Assembly: GCF_003752155.1 (NCBI RefSeq)
Contig: NZ_RJVG01000004.1
Location: 267,766-331,765, forward strand
DNA from: Mobilisporobacter senegalensis
Lineage (GTDB): Bacteria > Bacillota > Clostridia > Lachnospirales > Lachnospiraceae
Reading direction: 5' to 3'
DNA length: 64,000 nucleotides
The position numbers and the translations under genes were made by a program. Below the pieces are notes generated by a model. That model saw nothing but the letters and a program-made list of their open reading frames with translations. It was not told the origin of the DNA and searched no databases. This document shows, piece by piece, positions 9,301 through 19,000 of the stretch. The number at the start of each line of letters is the position of its first letter. The first letter of the stretch is position 1.

Positions 9301-12300
9301 CTTGCCTTCTGGTATTGTATCTGCATTCACTATATTTGCCTTTGGCTGAATGATGTCATCATAAGATTTGACTGTTTCATTGGCAGCAGTCAAGGATGTT
9401 GGTAAATCATTTTCTGAGGACCCCCAGGATGTATTTGGAGTATCTCCCATATTAAATTCAATTGTTCCGCCGGTAGCAATGTCTGAATGTTTGATATGAT
9501 TCTTTGAATAATCCACACCATTTAATTTCATACTTTGAATGTAAACATTCTCTTTACTATTATTGTTTGCAATTATCTTTAAAGTTTTGCCTTCTTCCAG
9601 GTTCACGGTAACTTCATCAAATAGAGGTGATCCGATTGCATATTCATCACTGCCCATAGCTAACGGATAGAAGCCTAGTGCAGAGAAGATATACCATGCT
9701 GACATTTCACCATTGTCTTCATCCCCAATGTATCCCTGGCCAAATGTAGAACCAACATAGCACCGGTCTAATACATCTCTCACATATTCCTGAGTCTTCC
9801 AAGGCTGCCCCGCATAATTATACATATATGGAATATGGTGGGATGGCTGATTGCTGTGGCCGTATTGCCCCAGTTTCACTTCACGTGCTTCTTTTTGTTC
9901 ATGGATACCACCAACGCTATTTACTGCACCGTAACCATTGTAAATACCATTTGTTGTGAAGATGGAGTCCAGTTTTTTACCAAGTTCCTCTAAACCTCCG
10001 TATAGATTAGCCAATCCCTGTCCATCCTGTGGTACAGAAACCGCCATATTATATGCATTGGTTTCCGTGTAATTTGCTCCCCAGTAAAATGGATCGAATT
10101 TATCATCTGTATAATTAGATATATTCCACTCACCTGAGCTTGATTTTCCTTTGAACCATTTCTCCAGTACTGTTTCACCAGAATCGTCAAATAGTTTTAC
10201 ATAGTTCTTTGCCCGGTTAATATAGTATTGATATTCAGAATAATATTGCTCTTTCTTTGTTTCATCCGTTTCTTTCTCAGCCAGTGCTTTTGCCATCTGA
10301 GCAATACCATAATCATTTACATACCCTTCCATGGACCAGGAGAATTCATCTCCGGTTCCCGGAGTATAGCCTAAAAAGATGGACGTTTCAAGTTTTGTTC
10401 TTCCCCCATTGGTCAAATTGGAAGATACTGTTGCAGCATTACGAATTGCTGATTTATAAGCATTCTCATAATCAAATTCAATGTCTTTCATGAGCGCATC
10501 TGCAAAGATGACATCACTGCTGGTTCCTACCATACTATTAGTTCCGCCAGGAGCGATCCATCTTGGGACCCAGCCTTGATCTTTATAGTGCTGTACCAGA
10601 CCATTCAGCATTCTTGTTGCCTCTGCAGGAGTAAATAATCCATAGGCAGCCCAGGTGGTACGATATGTATCCCAGAACCCATTGTTAATATAGATTTCAC
10701 CATCGACCGGTTCTGCGTCACCAGCGCGGTATGGGCTCTTATATTTCCATACTGGATTATCATTGGTTCCAACATTTTCAGACATGGTATTAGGATAAGC
10801 AAACAGACGGTACATATTAGAATATAAAGTCACTAATTGTTCATAAGTAGCACCTTTTACATCATTTATAATGTTTAGCTTCTTATCCCACACACCCTGT
10901 GCTTTATTATAAATATCATCAAAATTTTCTTCAGAAGCAATTTCTAATTCAAGGTTCTTCTTCGCCTGATCATAACTAATATAAGAAGTTGCTATTTTCA
11001 TTTCTACTACTTCGTCATTGAAACCGGCAAGTCCTGCTTTATTTGATGTCTTTGTAATATTTGCTTTCTTATTAAATACTCCATAGACATACATCCTCTT
11101 TGAACCATTGCTCATATGATCGCTGTAACTTGTAAAGGTTGTAACAGCGCCCTCATTATTAAATGTAACCCCTCCTGCTGCACGGGTACAGTCCAGGATT
11201 ACATTTCGATTGGCAGTATCCTTATCAAAAGTAAAGCGAACGACTGCACCGTGATTTGTAGGTGTCAGTTCTAATTTTGATCCTTTGGATGCACCCTTTT
11301 CTTTATCAAATTCAACACTATAGTAATGAGCATGAGCGCTTTCTTTCTCATGGGCGAAATCAGAAGTCAGGCTTCCCAGCCCGAAACTATTTGCAGTAGA
11401 TGCATTAATACTTGTATTGACCATGAACTGCCAGGTTCCACGATCACCGATCCAGTAAGATGGTTCATGGCTGATCGTAATATATCTTAAGGAAGTATCC
11501 TGATAATCATAGATTTTGTTATCATTTAAATTCGTCGCCGGAACAAAGAAGTTAAATCCATGAGGCATGGTTACTGCCGGAGCTGTTAAACCTCTTGAAA
11601 ATGACGATGAATCATTCGTTCCCCTGAGTATGGAGGTATATTCGGATAAATGATTATGTACTGTTTCGCTTTTATTATATATTTCAATATCATCAAAATA
11701 GGTAATAAAGTCTATAAGACCAGCCATATCATGAGCCGGTTTATTATAATCTACTAAAACACTTTTAATTACTTTTCCCCTGGCAATCGTACCAATATTG
11801 CTATAGATCTGATTCCATTGATGAGTGGTTAACGTTCTGCTCGCTCCTTGTCCTGCTGCATTTAATGGATTCTCATTTTGGTCATATACATCATATTCAC
11901 TTAAATAAGTACCATCTTCAAACTTTAAATCAATTGACATGAACATTCCTGTATATTGAAAATCGTACACGTCCCCATTGGACATGGATGGGAATATATT
12001 ATATTTTAAATAGGTAGTGCTATCTACAGGAATATTTAGATTGTCATAAAGAATATTATAAGAATATGCATCATTTCCTGTTATACTTCCTGATGTTCTT
12101 AATGCCTTGCTTCCAGACCAGCCTGCATTTGATTTTTGATTCCATGCGGCAGTAGGTCCATTGGTAATTTCCACATTCATACCATCTGATTGAAATTCAT
12201 TATCTTCTTTTTTCCCGGTAGCAAGTATTATATCAGCCAGCTGAGTCATTGAGCCGCTGCTTCCATTTTTTTCTGAAATGACCAATTTATAGCTGCTATA

Positions 12301-12876
12301 ATCTTCAGGTTCTGAAATTGAATATAGTTTCTTCTGGTATCTTGCTGTAAATACCTGATTGGATTGTTCATCTATCAGGCTCCAATCTGCATCGCTTTCT
12401 TTTTTCCCATATAACTTCCAGCTTTTAGGGTCACGTTCCGGCGCATCATTGGCAGCAACGACACCATACTGATTGATTGCTTTTTCCATTTTATCTTTTA
12501 ATGACCATGTAACAGTAACCGGTAATCCTGTATTCGTTAAAAATTTTGTAGATGAAGATCGGTCAAATAATTTAACCTTAGTTTCATTCTCATTAAAGTC
12601 AGTACTGCCTTCAACAGATTTTATGTCTACCAGATATGTTATATCACCGGTCAAAGTACCAGAAAGCACTCCTGCTACATTGGCACTTCCCTTTTCATCT
12701 AATTTATTTGGAGTAAAATCATCTGGTGTTTCAAATGAAGTCGACCATAAAATATCCTTTTCACCATTTTTTACTTCTTTTGCTTTTGTTGTAATTGGAG
12801 ATGATGATATTACAGTTGAAATGATCATACATGCCATTAATAGCCATGATAGTAATCTTTTAAAATGTTTCTTCAT
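6340..12876 (-). CDS. Large secreted multi-domain GH92 alpha-mannosidase with CBM6-like, X2-like and Ig-like domains
   Basis: A 2178-aa secreted enzyme expected to trim alpha-linked mannose from glycans. Order: signal peptide (1-32); F5/8- or CBM-like N-terminal domains (about 40-400); GH92 N-terminal sandwich (about 405-650, PAVTMPHGFNFFVP); catalytic barrel with NNGFWDTYRTTWAAY (about 730) and GDEDNGEMSAWYIFSALGF (about 1048), which contains the conserved acidic residues; a helical linker; a CBM6-like domain (about 1386-1516, YEPIEAENF to DWFKFTK); three consecutive X2-like modules of about 85 residues, each with WNDAT and G...Y.(V/I)(S/A)G..LTI(K/R/N)KE(Y/F)L (about 1526-1805); a Pro-rich linker; and two Big_2/Ig-like domains to the end. 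No sortase signal or SLH domain is seen, so attachment must be through the modules or absent. ATG follows AAAGGGGTAAGGT. Confidence 0.93.
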   Translation of the reverse strand: MKKHFKRLLSWLLMACMIISTVISSSPITTKAKEVKNGEKDILWSTSFETPDDFTPNKLDEKGSANVAGVLSGTLTGDITYLVDIKSVEGSTDFNENETKVKLFDRSSSTKFLTNTGLPVTVTWSLKDKMEKAINQYGVVAANDAPERDPKSWKLYGKKESDADWSLIDEQSNQVFTARYQKKLYSISEPEDYSSYKLVISEKNGSSGSMTQLADIILATGKKEDNEFQSDGMNVEITNGPTAAWNQKSNAGWSGSKALRTSGSITGNDAYSYNILYDNLNIPVDSTTYLKYNIFPSMSNGDVYDFQYTGMFMSIDLKFEDGTYLSEYDVYDQNENPLNAAGQGASRTLTTHQWNQIYSNIGTIARGKVIKSVLVDYNKPAHDMAGLIDFITYFDDIEIYNKSETVHNHLSEYTSILRGTNDSSSFSRGLTAPAVTMPHGFNFFVPATNLNDNKIYDYQDTSLRYITISHEPSYWIGDRGTWQFMVNTSINASTANSFGLGSLTSDFAHEKESAHAHYYSVEFDKEKGASKGSKLELTPTNHGAVVRFTFDKDTANRNVILDCTRAAGGVTFNNEGAVTTFTSYSDHMSNGSKRMYVYGVFNKKANITKTSNKAGLAGFNDEVVEMKIATSYISYDQAKKNLELEIASEENFDDIYNKAQGVWDKKLNIINDVKGATYEQLVTLYSNMYRLFAYPNTMSENVGTNDNPVWKYKSPYRAGDAEPVDGEIYINNGFWDTYRTTWAAYGLFTPAEATRMLNGLVQHYKDQGWVPRWIAPGGTNSMVGTSSDVIFADALMKDIEFDYENAYKSAIRNAATVSSNLTNGGRTKLETSIFLGYTPGTGDEFSWSMEGYVNDYGIAQMAKALAEKETDETKKEQYYSEYQYYINRAKNYVKLFDDSGETVLEKWFKGKSSSGEWNISNYTDDKFDPFYWGANYTETNAYNMAVSVPQDGQGLANLYGGLEELGKKLDSIFTTNGIYNGYGAVNSVGGIHEQKEAREVKLGQYGHSNQPSHHIPYMYNYAGQPWKTQEYVRDVLDRCYVGSTFGQGYIGDEDNGEMSAWYIFSALGFYPLAMGSDEYAIGSPLFDEVTVNLEEGKTLKIIANNNSKENVYIQSMKLNGVDYSKNHIKHSDIATGGTIEFNMGDTPNTSWGSSENDLPTSLTAANETVKSYDDIIQPKANIVNADTIPEGKVYKDCVSSMTADVAKLIDNTSATEAKLENDATIYYSLDSEKKAEMFTITSGKEEPAPTSVALYGALSDGVWVELGNYNNLSFEWSRYTRPFKIKEELQKEYSHYKFVFSEGSVSEIELLSYDDGIRTREDLGNLIASAKLIDQSNMISVIKMKLNEAIEAAEVVYHTGTTEEEFTSAYNALKKVIDDVTSEFVNPYEPIEAENFTNGNVLIDYVNGVPHNIGGVKANYWASYENVLFDGGSNFIEMHYSAQGTDGGGYVEIHLDSKDSEPVGIIETPVTAPSGWATYKTVSATLPATISGLHDIYLVFRNDGSHAYVANVDWFKFTKTSYNNAEINPVSVTFDIINPTDVTTSILWNDATLVEDILMDGMSIGTDSYVVSGSALTIKKEFLDVQSIGSHELNIKFDRGDMVSLIVNIIDSTVPSKVSAVIEPSNVVLDKELLGEEDLNISITWNDATIINDIKKNGTSLGNDTYVVSGSALTINKEYLKELPLGNHSLVIVFDEGEAAILMIEVKDSTQPETKSATIQPGTGIFDKYYSKSQDVKTTVTWNDATQITDIKNNGRSIGTDSYTIAGDNLTIRKEYLRTLSRGNQTLNIEFDAGNAAILAINILDTTPNNPTPGNPSSPPQTVTEPQIVGSDNAKGWNAIMNVLSSKEAGSKVVIHMNGKNILPKGVIHSLKGKDITLELQINEYKWIINGMDITEEVLSDINLAVTFNPGVIKEQIIKEIANESKTKQLQLMNNGKFGFKAALEINLDKANSGFVANLFYYDSIAGKLILQDVGKIDENGNVNLSFLHASDYVIIMGKKALLEKVPDKISVTPANKTLYIGGTTGKSASIMIELPEVISKAAEQEISSVKVTYQSSNKKVATVSKTGKITGKGEGTAVIKTSVTIDGVTKSYNTKIRVAKAYIKFTKATSSMRLGETFAFAVKCYGFNQSDVIYSTTARSKVVIGKKSGKAIGKTKGIDYVVATCDTIQKKTKVTVK

Positions 12877-12948
12877 ACCTTACCCCTTTCCCATATTAGA
12901 ATGAATACTTTAATAAACACTTTTGTACTCTCTATTATTTTGCAAATA

Positions 12949-12970
12949 TGACCTTAAAATCTTAAGGTCA
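12949..12970. repeat. 9-bp inverted repeat in the GH92 leader
   Basis: TGACCTTAA and TTAAGGTCA flank a 4-nt spacer, 73 bp upstream of the GH92 start codon. It could be an operator for a dimeric repressor or an RNA hairpin in the long leader. No matching copy is seen before the first GH92 gene. Confidence 0.5.
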
Positions 12971-13140
12971 ATACCCATTTGTATCCTGAAATGTTTATCT
13001 TATGTATTTCATCCTAACCTGAATCCATAGCATCCCTCCTTATAATTATCTAATACGGTAACAATAAAAATTAAGCCTTTGATAATTTATGTAAATTATT
13101 TACAATTACAGATTGAGTATAGCACAGGAATTTTATAATC

Positions 13141-13171
13141 ATAGGGGTGGTTCTTTTGTTTTAAGGGGGCA
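13141..13171 (-). promoter_or_regulatory. G/C-rich direct-repeat activator box upstream of the large GH92 gene
   Basis: Plus strand ATAGGGG, spacer containing TCTTTTG, TTAAGGGGGC; it aligns without gaps to 1280-1310. On the minus strand the inner CCCCTAT is followed after 19 nt by a -10-like TATACT (GTGCTATACTC), so the box would cover the -35 region, as for class II activation. The region 12877-13270 otherwise holds a long AT-rich leader with AAGGAGGG near 13033-13040 followed by a 4-codon frame, and the upstream region of the divergent malic enzyme gene. Confidence 0.55.
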
Positions 13172-13270
13172 TTTCTCTCTTGATTTAACCTATTCATAAT
13201 GGTATTATTAACCTAGTTTTATACTTGAACCAATTCATTAACTGATTAGAAAGGGTTAAAGGGAAATATC

Positions 13271-14419
13271 ATGACAACTAACGAAAAAGCTTTAAAATTA
13301 CATGAAGAATGGAAAGGTAAAATTTCTACAACTTCCAAATGCAGTGTACAATCAAGAGAAGATTTAGCACTTGCTTATACACCGGGAGTTGCCGAACCAT
13401 GTAAAGTAATTGCAAATGATAAAGAGGCTGCTTATAAATATACCATCAAATCAAATACAGTTGCTGTAATTTCAGATGGAAGTGCTGTTCTTGGTCTTGG
13501 AAATATAGGTCCCCTGGCTGCAATGCCGGTTATGGAAGGAAAAGCTGTATTATTCAAAGAGTTTGGTGGAGTAAATGCATTTCCAATCTGCCTGGATACT
13601 CAGGAAACAGAAGAAATAATTAAAACAATCGTGAATATCGCTCCCGCTTTTGGAGGAATTAATTTAGAAGATATTTCTGCTCCAAGATGTTTTGAAATTG
13701 AAGAAAGACTAAAAGAATTATTAGATATCCCGGTGTTCCATGACGATCAGCATGGAACTGCAATTGTTGTACTTGCAGGTATCATTAATGCCCTAAAAGT
13801 AGTGAAAAAGCAGAAAGAAGATTGTTATATTGTAGTAAACGGTGCAGGCTCTGCGGGAATTGCAATTACCAAATTACTTTTTAACTATGGATTTAAGAAT
13901 ATTGTAATGTGTGATAAATCAGGAATCTTATCTAAAGATACTCCTGATCTGAACTGGATGCAAAAACAGATGATGGACGTTACAAATCTCTCCAATAAAA
14001 AAGGATCTCTGGCAGATGCCTTGACAGGTGCTGATATCTTTGTGGGAGTATCTGCCCCTAATATCGTTACCAAAGAAATGGTATCCTCCATGAATAAAGA
14101 TTCCATTCTTTTTGCAATGGCAAATCCTGTCCCTGAGATTATGCCCGATTTAGCCAAAGAAGCAGGAGCTAAAGTCGTAGGCACAGGACGTTCTGACTTT
14201 CCTAATCAGGTAAATAATGTAGTAGCATTTCCAGGTATCTTTAGAGGAGCCTTGGAAGGACGTGCCACGCAAATTACGGAAGAGATGAAATTGGCTGCTG
14301 CTCTTGCCATTGCAGGACTGGTGGATGAGAACGACTTAAGGGAAGATAATATCATGCCTGAGGCTTTTGATCCGCGAGTTGCTGCTGTGGTAAGCGAGGC
14401 AGTTAAATCACATATATGA
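13271..14419 (+). CDS. NAD(P)-dependent malic enzyme
   Basis: A 382-aa cytosolic enzyme that oxidatively decarboxylates malate to pyruvate and CO2 with reduction of NAD(P). It has the short bacterial malic enzyme layout: the N-terminal domain carries the YTPGVAEPC motif, the Lys in [20 protein letters not shown], and [10 protein letters not shown]; the metal site lies around [14 protein letters not shown] and [13 protein letters not shown]; the Rossmann fold has [11 protein letters not shown]. The length matches the ~390-aa clostridial form. ATG follows AAAGGGTTAAAGGGAAATATC. The downstream radical SAM gene overlaps its stop by 4 nt (ATGA), so the two are co-translated. Cofactor preference (NAD or NADP) cannot be decided by eye. 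The gene is divergent from the GH92 gene. Confidence 0.95.
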   Translation: MTTNEKALKLHEEWKGKISTTSKCSVQSREDLALAYTPGVAEPCKVIANDKEAAYKYTIKSNTVAVISDGSAVLGLGNIGPLAAMPVMEGKAVLFKEFGGVNAFPICLDTQETEEIIKTIVNIAPAFGGINLEDISAPRCFEIEERLKELLDIPVFHDDQHGTAIVVLAGIINALKVVKKQKEDCYIVVNGAGSAGIAITKLLFNYGFKNIVMCDKSGILSKDTPDLNWMQKQMMDVTNLSNKKGSLADALTGADIFVGVSAPNIVTKEMVSSMNKDSILFAMANPVPEIMPDLAKEAGAKVVGTGRSDFPNQVNNVVAFPGIFRGALEGRATQITEEMKLAAALAIAGLVDENDLREDNIMPEAFDPRVAAVVSEAVKSHI

Positions 14420-15366
14420 AAGACCTGCAAACCTGGGGCGGAAGACGATACTATTCCCTGGATCATTATCTAAAGAACCAATTTGGAGAAAAAATATATA
14501 AACTGTCTTTAGATGGAGGAATGACCTGTCCTAACCGTGATGGCAGTTTAGGAAAACGTGGGTGTATCTTCTGCAGTGAAGGTGGTTCGGGAGATTTTGC
14601 CTCCAATGGAAAGGATTCTATCACAGATCAGATTGAAGAGGCAAAATCAAAAGTAGCGGGCAAAACCAAATGTTCTAAATTTATAGCATATTTCCAGGCT
14701 TATACCAACACTTATGCTCCTATAGGATATTTAAGAGAAATATTCTATGAAGCAATAAATCATACAGATATTGTCGCTTTATCCATTGCCACCAGGCCAG
14801 ATTGCCTTAGTGATAATGTGTTAGAATTATTATCTGAATTGAATAAGATAAAACCTGTGTGGATTGAACTTGGCTTACAGACCATTCATGAAAAAACAGC
14901 TGATTTTATCCGCAGGGGATATCCGCTGGATTGTTTTGAAAAAGCTGTGGAGGAATTATCCCGTATAAATATTGACATTATCGTCCATCTTATTATAGGA
15001 TTGCCATATATGGATAATCAAAAAATATTAACAGAGAGCCGGGACGACATATTAGAAACCATAGAATACCTTTCAAAACTGCCAATCCAAGGGGTAAAGT
15101 TACAACTTCTCCATGTATTAAAAGGCACTGATTTGGCTGATCATCTTACCGGCTTAGAAATTTTATCTTTCGAAGATTATATTAATATGGTAATATTATG
15201 TATAGAACATCTGCCTGAACGTATAGTGATTCATAGAATTACCGGAGATGGACCAAAAGCATTGCTTCTGGCGCCCATGTGGAGTACAAATAAGAAAAAG
15301 ACATTAAATACAATAAATCAAGAATTGAAATTAAGGAATACATGGCAGGGAAAATACTTTTCTTAG
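14416..15366 (+). CDS. Radical SAM protein, TIGR01212/YtqA-like
   Basis: A 316-aa radical S-adenosylmethionine enzyme of the family annotated TIGR01212. After the N-terminal WGGRRYYSLDHYLK comes GGMTCPNRDGSLGKRGCIFC (residues 35-54), whose three cysteines bind the 4Fe-4S cluster in the spacing typical of this family. Further family motifs are FIAYFQAYTNTYAP, LSIATRPDCLSD, WIELGLQTIHEKTADFIRRG and HLIIGLPYMD. The substrate of this family is not established to my knowledge; relatives of the Elp3-like radical SAM group act on tRNA or cofactors. The start ATG overlaps the malic enzyme stop by 4 nt. The association with malic enzyme looks operonic and not obviously functional. Confidence 0.9.
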   Translation: MKDLQTWGGRRYYSLDHYLKNQFGEKIYKLSLDGGMTCPNRDGSLGKRGCIFCSEGGSGDFASNGKDSITDQIEEAKSKVAGKTKCSKFIAYFQAYTNTYAPIGYLREIFYEAINHTDIVALSIATRPDCLSDNVLELLSELNKIKPVWIELGLQTIHEKTADFIRRGYPLDCFEKAVEELSRINIDIIVHLIIGLPYMDNQKILTESRDDILETIEYLSKLPIQGVKLQLLHVLKGTDLADHLTGLEILSFEDYINMVILCIEHLPERIVIHRITGDGPKALLLAPMWSTNKKKTLNTINQELKLRNTWQGKYFS

Positions 15367-15395
15367 CATGTTCCATTACAAAGGAGATGAGTTGA

Positions 15396-15926
15396 TTGCA
15401 AAACGATGCTCTAACATTATATAAATTAATTATTTTATACATCCTTGATAAAGTTAATTTTCCTCTTACAAATGCACAGATTTCCAACTTTATATTGGAA
15501 AAGGAATATACGAACTATTTCACCATACAACAGGCGATTTCTGAATTAAATGATGCTGAACTGATTCGGACAGAAACCATTCGAAACAGTACTTACTACA
15601 GGATTAACCAGGCAGGAGAAGAAACTCTTGAATTCTTTGGCAATAAAGTATCCGATGCCATAAAGAGTGATATTGACGAATATTTAAGCAAGAATGAATA
15701 TGAGCTTAGAGATGAAGTTTCTACTATTGCTGATTACTATGAAGAAAAGAAGGACGAATATATTGTGCGTTGCCAGGTCAAAGAAAATGGCAGTCCTATC
15801 ATTGATTTAAGTATCAGTGTTCCATCTGAGCAGGAAGCAGTCTCTATCTGTAATAATTGGAAATCAAAAAGCCAGGAAGTCTATGCATATATTATGAAAA
15901 CACTTATGTTTCATAGCAATGATTAA
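15396..15926 (+). CDS. DUF4364-type winged-helix protein
   Basis: A 176-aa cytosolic protein that resembles the DUF4364 family common in Clostridia. The N-terminal 85 residues read like a winged helix (LYKLIILYILDKVN, LTNAQISNFILEKEYTNYFT, IQQAISELNDAELIR, YYRINQAGEETLEFF), of the kind found in PadR-like regulators; the C-terminal half (about 90-176) is a mixed alpha/beta domain of unknown role. It starts at TTG 15396, 8 nt past GGAGATGAG; no ATG gives the full family N-terminus. It is 29 bp downstream of the radical SAM gene and likely in the same operon. A DNA-binding role is plausible but not shown. Confidence 0.75.
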   Translation: MQNDALTLYKLIILYILDKVNFPLTNAQISNFILEKEYTNYFTIQQAISELNDAELIRTETIRNSTYYRINQAGEETLEFFGNKVSDAIKSDIDEYLSKNEYELRDEVSTIADYYEEKKDEYIVRCQVKENGSPIIDLSISVPSEQEAVSICNNWKSKSQEVYAYIMKTLMFHSND

Positions 15927-15960
15927 AATCAATAAATATAAGCATCTGATAAATATTGTA

Positions 15961-16022
15961 TAAAATAAGAAGAAACTTTATATTCCATATATTCGGGAAA
16001 TATAAAGTTTCTTCTTATTTTA
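15961..16022. terminator. Perfect 24-bp bidirectional terminator
   Basis: Arms TAAAATAAGAAGAAACTTTA plus TATT (15961-15984) and their exact reverse complement (15999-16022) enclose a 14-nt loop. A/T-rich ends give U-tracts in both directions. It separates the converging DUF4364-type gene and the Ig-repeat protein gene. Confidence 0.9.
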
Positions 16023-16039
16023 TTTACATATGTGATATT

Positions 16040-19000
16040 TTATTGTATCTTTTTTCGTCTTCTTAACATTCTGGCTATCATGGCTATTGCTATACCACCC
16101 ATACCAAAGGATGCATAGATTGCTTTTTTATTATTATAATATTGAACCCACCTGTTCTGTGTAACTAAAAATTCATCTACTTTAAGTGAGCCTGTATTTC
16201 CCGCTGCATCCTCAAATTCAACTTCTAAATTCTGCTTATTATTACTTTCCGGAATTTCAATGGAAAAATCACCAGCTTCATTATGAAGGCTCTCTTCCTT
16301 CCATCCGGATACTTTTTTACCATTTAAGGATAACTTCACATCACTTAATCTGAGATTATCTTTTACAACAATACGGGCTTTCTCTGTTTCGGTGTTGTAA
16401 ATTGCTCCACTCTCAATCCCCAGAACCGTAGCTTTTGGTTTGGTTTTATCCACAGTGAACTGGATCTCCTCTTTCTTTATATTATTATTGGAAAGATTGC
16501 CTGCATTGTCAGAGGATGCAACCATTACGATATAATTACCTTCTGCTGCAAAATTCTTACTATAGATCGTATATACATACTGGTTCCAGCCGCCACTTTC
16601 ATAGAACTGTTCTACCTTATAATCCTGTCCCTTATGAAGTGCCTGTATGATACCATCCTTACTATAATTGATGGAATATTCTTTCAAAGAATCCACATTG
16701 GTTTCCATAAGAACCAGGTCAACCTCCTGATTAATATAGCTATTCCTGATCTTTTCTGTTTTATCATCCACAGAATAAACAGAACCAAATCGATTCACAC
16801 TAAAAGACAGTTTTGCTTCTGTTTCATTACCTGCATTATCCTCCACCTTCACCGAGAGGGTATAGAAATCATCCATATTCTGCAATATTGGGAATATATC
16901 AAGAATTATTTTTTCTCCATTCCCCATACGAATTGCATGTCCTTTCTGGGATACTTCACCTTTTTTGTATCCTTTTAAGGAAACAGATACTTGTTGTGTA
17001 TTAAAATTAGTATCCGTATATTCAATGACAGGTTTTAATTCCCCATTATAGGCATGTTTGTCTTCTACTCCTGTGATTTGTAATTCCGGGGCAGTAGTAT
17101 CAATGGTAAATTCCTGTTTTTCGAAGGGATCAATCCGATTGCCTGCCATGTCCGTATAATCTAACATCAGAGAATAATCTCCATCGTTCCCAAAGGATAT
17201 GGTCGCTGTGTGGGTATCTCCCTCTGTATTCCAGCTGCTGACACCAGGAAGAGGAATCCCCTTACCATTATAGCTTCCTGTCATAGTGATATTGACATCC
17301 TCCGGATTAAAATTATGTTCCTGAATCACAACTTTTGCCTGTCTGGACTCTTTATAATAACTGGTATTCAATACTGCATTATTATCAAAAGTAACCTGTA
17401 GAACCGGTTTTGTCAGATCAATGGTAAATTCATCATCATGTTCATAGGATGCTTCATTATCTGCAAGATCCGTGTAAGATACCTGAAAACGGTAATCTCC
17501 ATCTTCTGCAAATCTGATATGTGCTGTATGTACGATTCCTTTGGATTTCCAGTTATCCGTCTTAGGAGTTAAGTTCTGTACAAGTTCATTATCTTTATAA
17601 ATTGTGATCTTCACATCTTCAGGATTAAAGTTTAACTCTTCAATCTGGATGGTTGCTGTTCTTTCTTTACAATAATAAGTACTGTTCAAAAAATCATTAT
17701 TGTCATAAGTAACATCTAATACTGGTCTCGTAACATCTATCTTTATATCTTTTTCTGCGATAATATTTTCGTTACCTGCATTATCATTATAAGTAATATT
17801 AATACCAACATTGTTATTATTATTGCTTAATGCATCCAGCTTAACAATTTTATTCCACTCATAAGTGATATCTTCCTTCTGCTCCAGATTAACCGTTACA
17901 GGACTCGTTGCTCCCACATCATAAGTGAATTTATTAATGCCTGAATATGGTTCAAGAATCTTCAGGGCAACTTCCACATCGGAATTATAAAAACCATTTT
18001 TATTTGGCTCTGTTAAAGGTTTGATCGTAATCGTATCAGAAGCATTCTTATCTGCTTTTTTTATGATAATAGATTTGGCCTTCGTATATTCAGTAGATTT
18101 ATTATGAGCGTAATCCTGTCCTATGGCATATACCGTTCCTTTGAAGTTAGGAGGAATATCAAAGGTGATAGTCTGGACACTCTCTCCCTCTTTTCCCAGT
18201 GGGAGGGTTGTTTCCTGGCTCTTTCCTTTTTCCTTGTCTTCCGTATAATATATAATGGACTTCATACCACTTGTTTCATCTGTTGATTTTACTGAAACCT
18301 GAACTGTTTCATTGCAAAAATATCCAAAGGATATGTAATTAATAAATTTTGCAAGTGAACCACTGTTTTTCTTTTTATATATCATATCATCACTTAATAT
18401 TACCGGAGCTTTGGTATCTACCACAAAATTATCTGTAGGATATTCATTCGCTTTATTTCCAGCCAGATCGGTATAATTAATGTCAAATGTATAGATGGCA
18501 TCCTGGGCAAACTCTATATGGGCAGTAGAAATATCCCCCTGTTTATCCCACGAGCTTATGTCAGGGACTGTGATCTCTTTTCCAAATATGTCTTTTGCAG
18601 TTATTGTCACTTTTACCTCTGAATTAGAAAAGTTCTCTTCTTTGATTGTTATGGTAGCGGTTCTTTTTGCATTATAATAATTCCCTTCCGCACTGTTGTT
18701 ATTATCATACTTAACAGACAGTTCCGGACGTGTCTTATCTATTACAAAAAGTTCTGATTCATAAGGATTCCCTTTGTTCAATGACTTATCGGTATATGAA
18801 ATTTTTAGCTGATATTTACCATCATTATCGAAACAGATAGTTGTCTGGTAAACATTTTCTTTTCCCTCGACCTTCTTCCAGGATTCCTTAGAAGGGATTA
18901 ATTCCGGTACTTCTTTCTCCCCTTTTGTAACACTGATTACTACATCTTCAACATCAAAATTATTTTCTGTAATCTGAATGGTTGCGGTCCTGCTCTCATT

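Noticed and set aside
12473..12904. Plus-strand frame of 143 codons opposite the GH92 5' end
   Set aside because: It overlaps the signal peptide of a strongly supported GH92 gene and has no family likeness.
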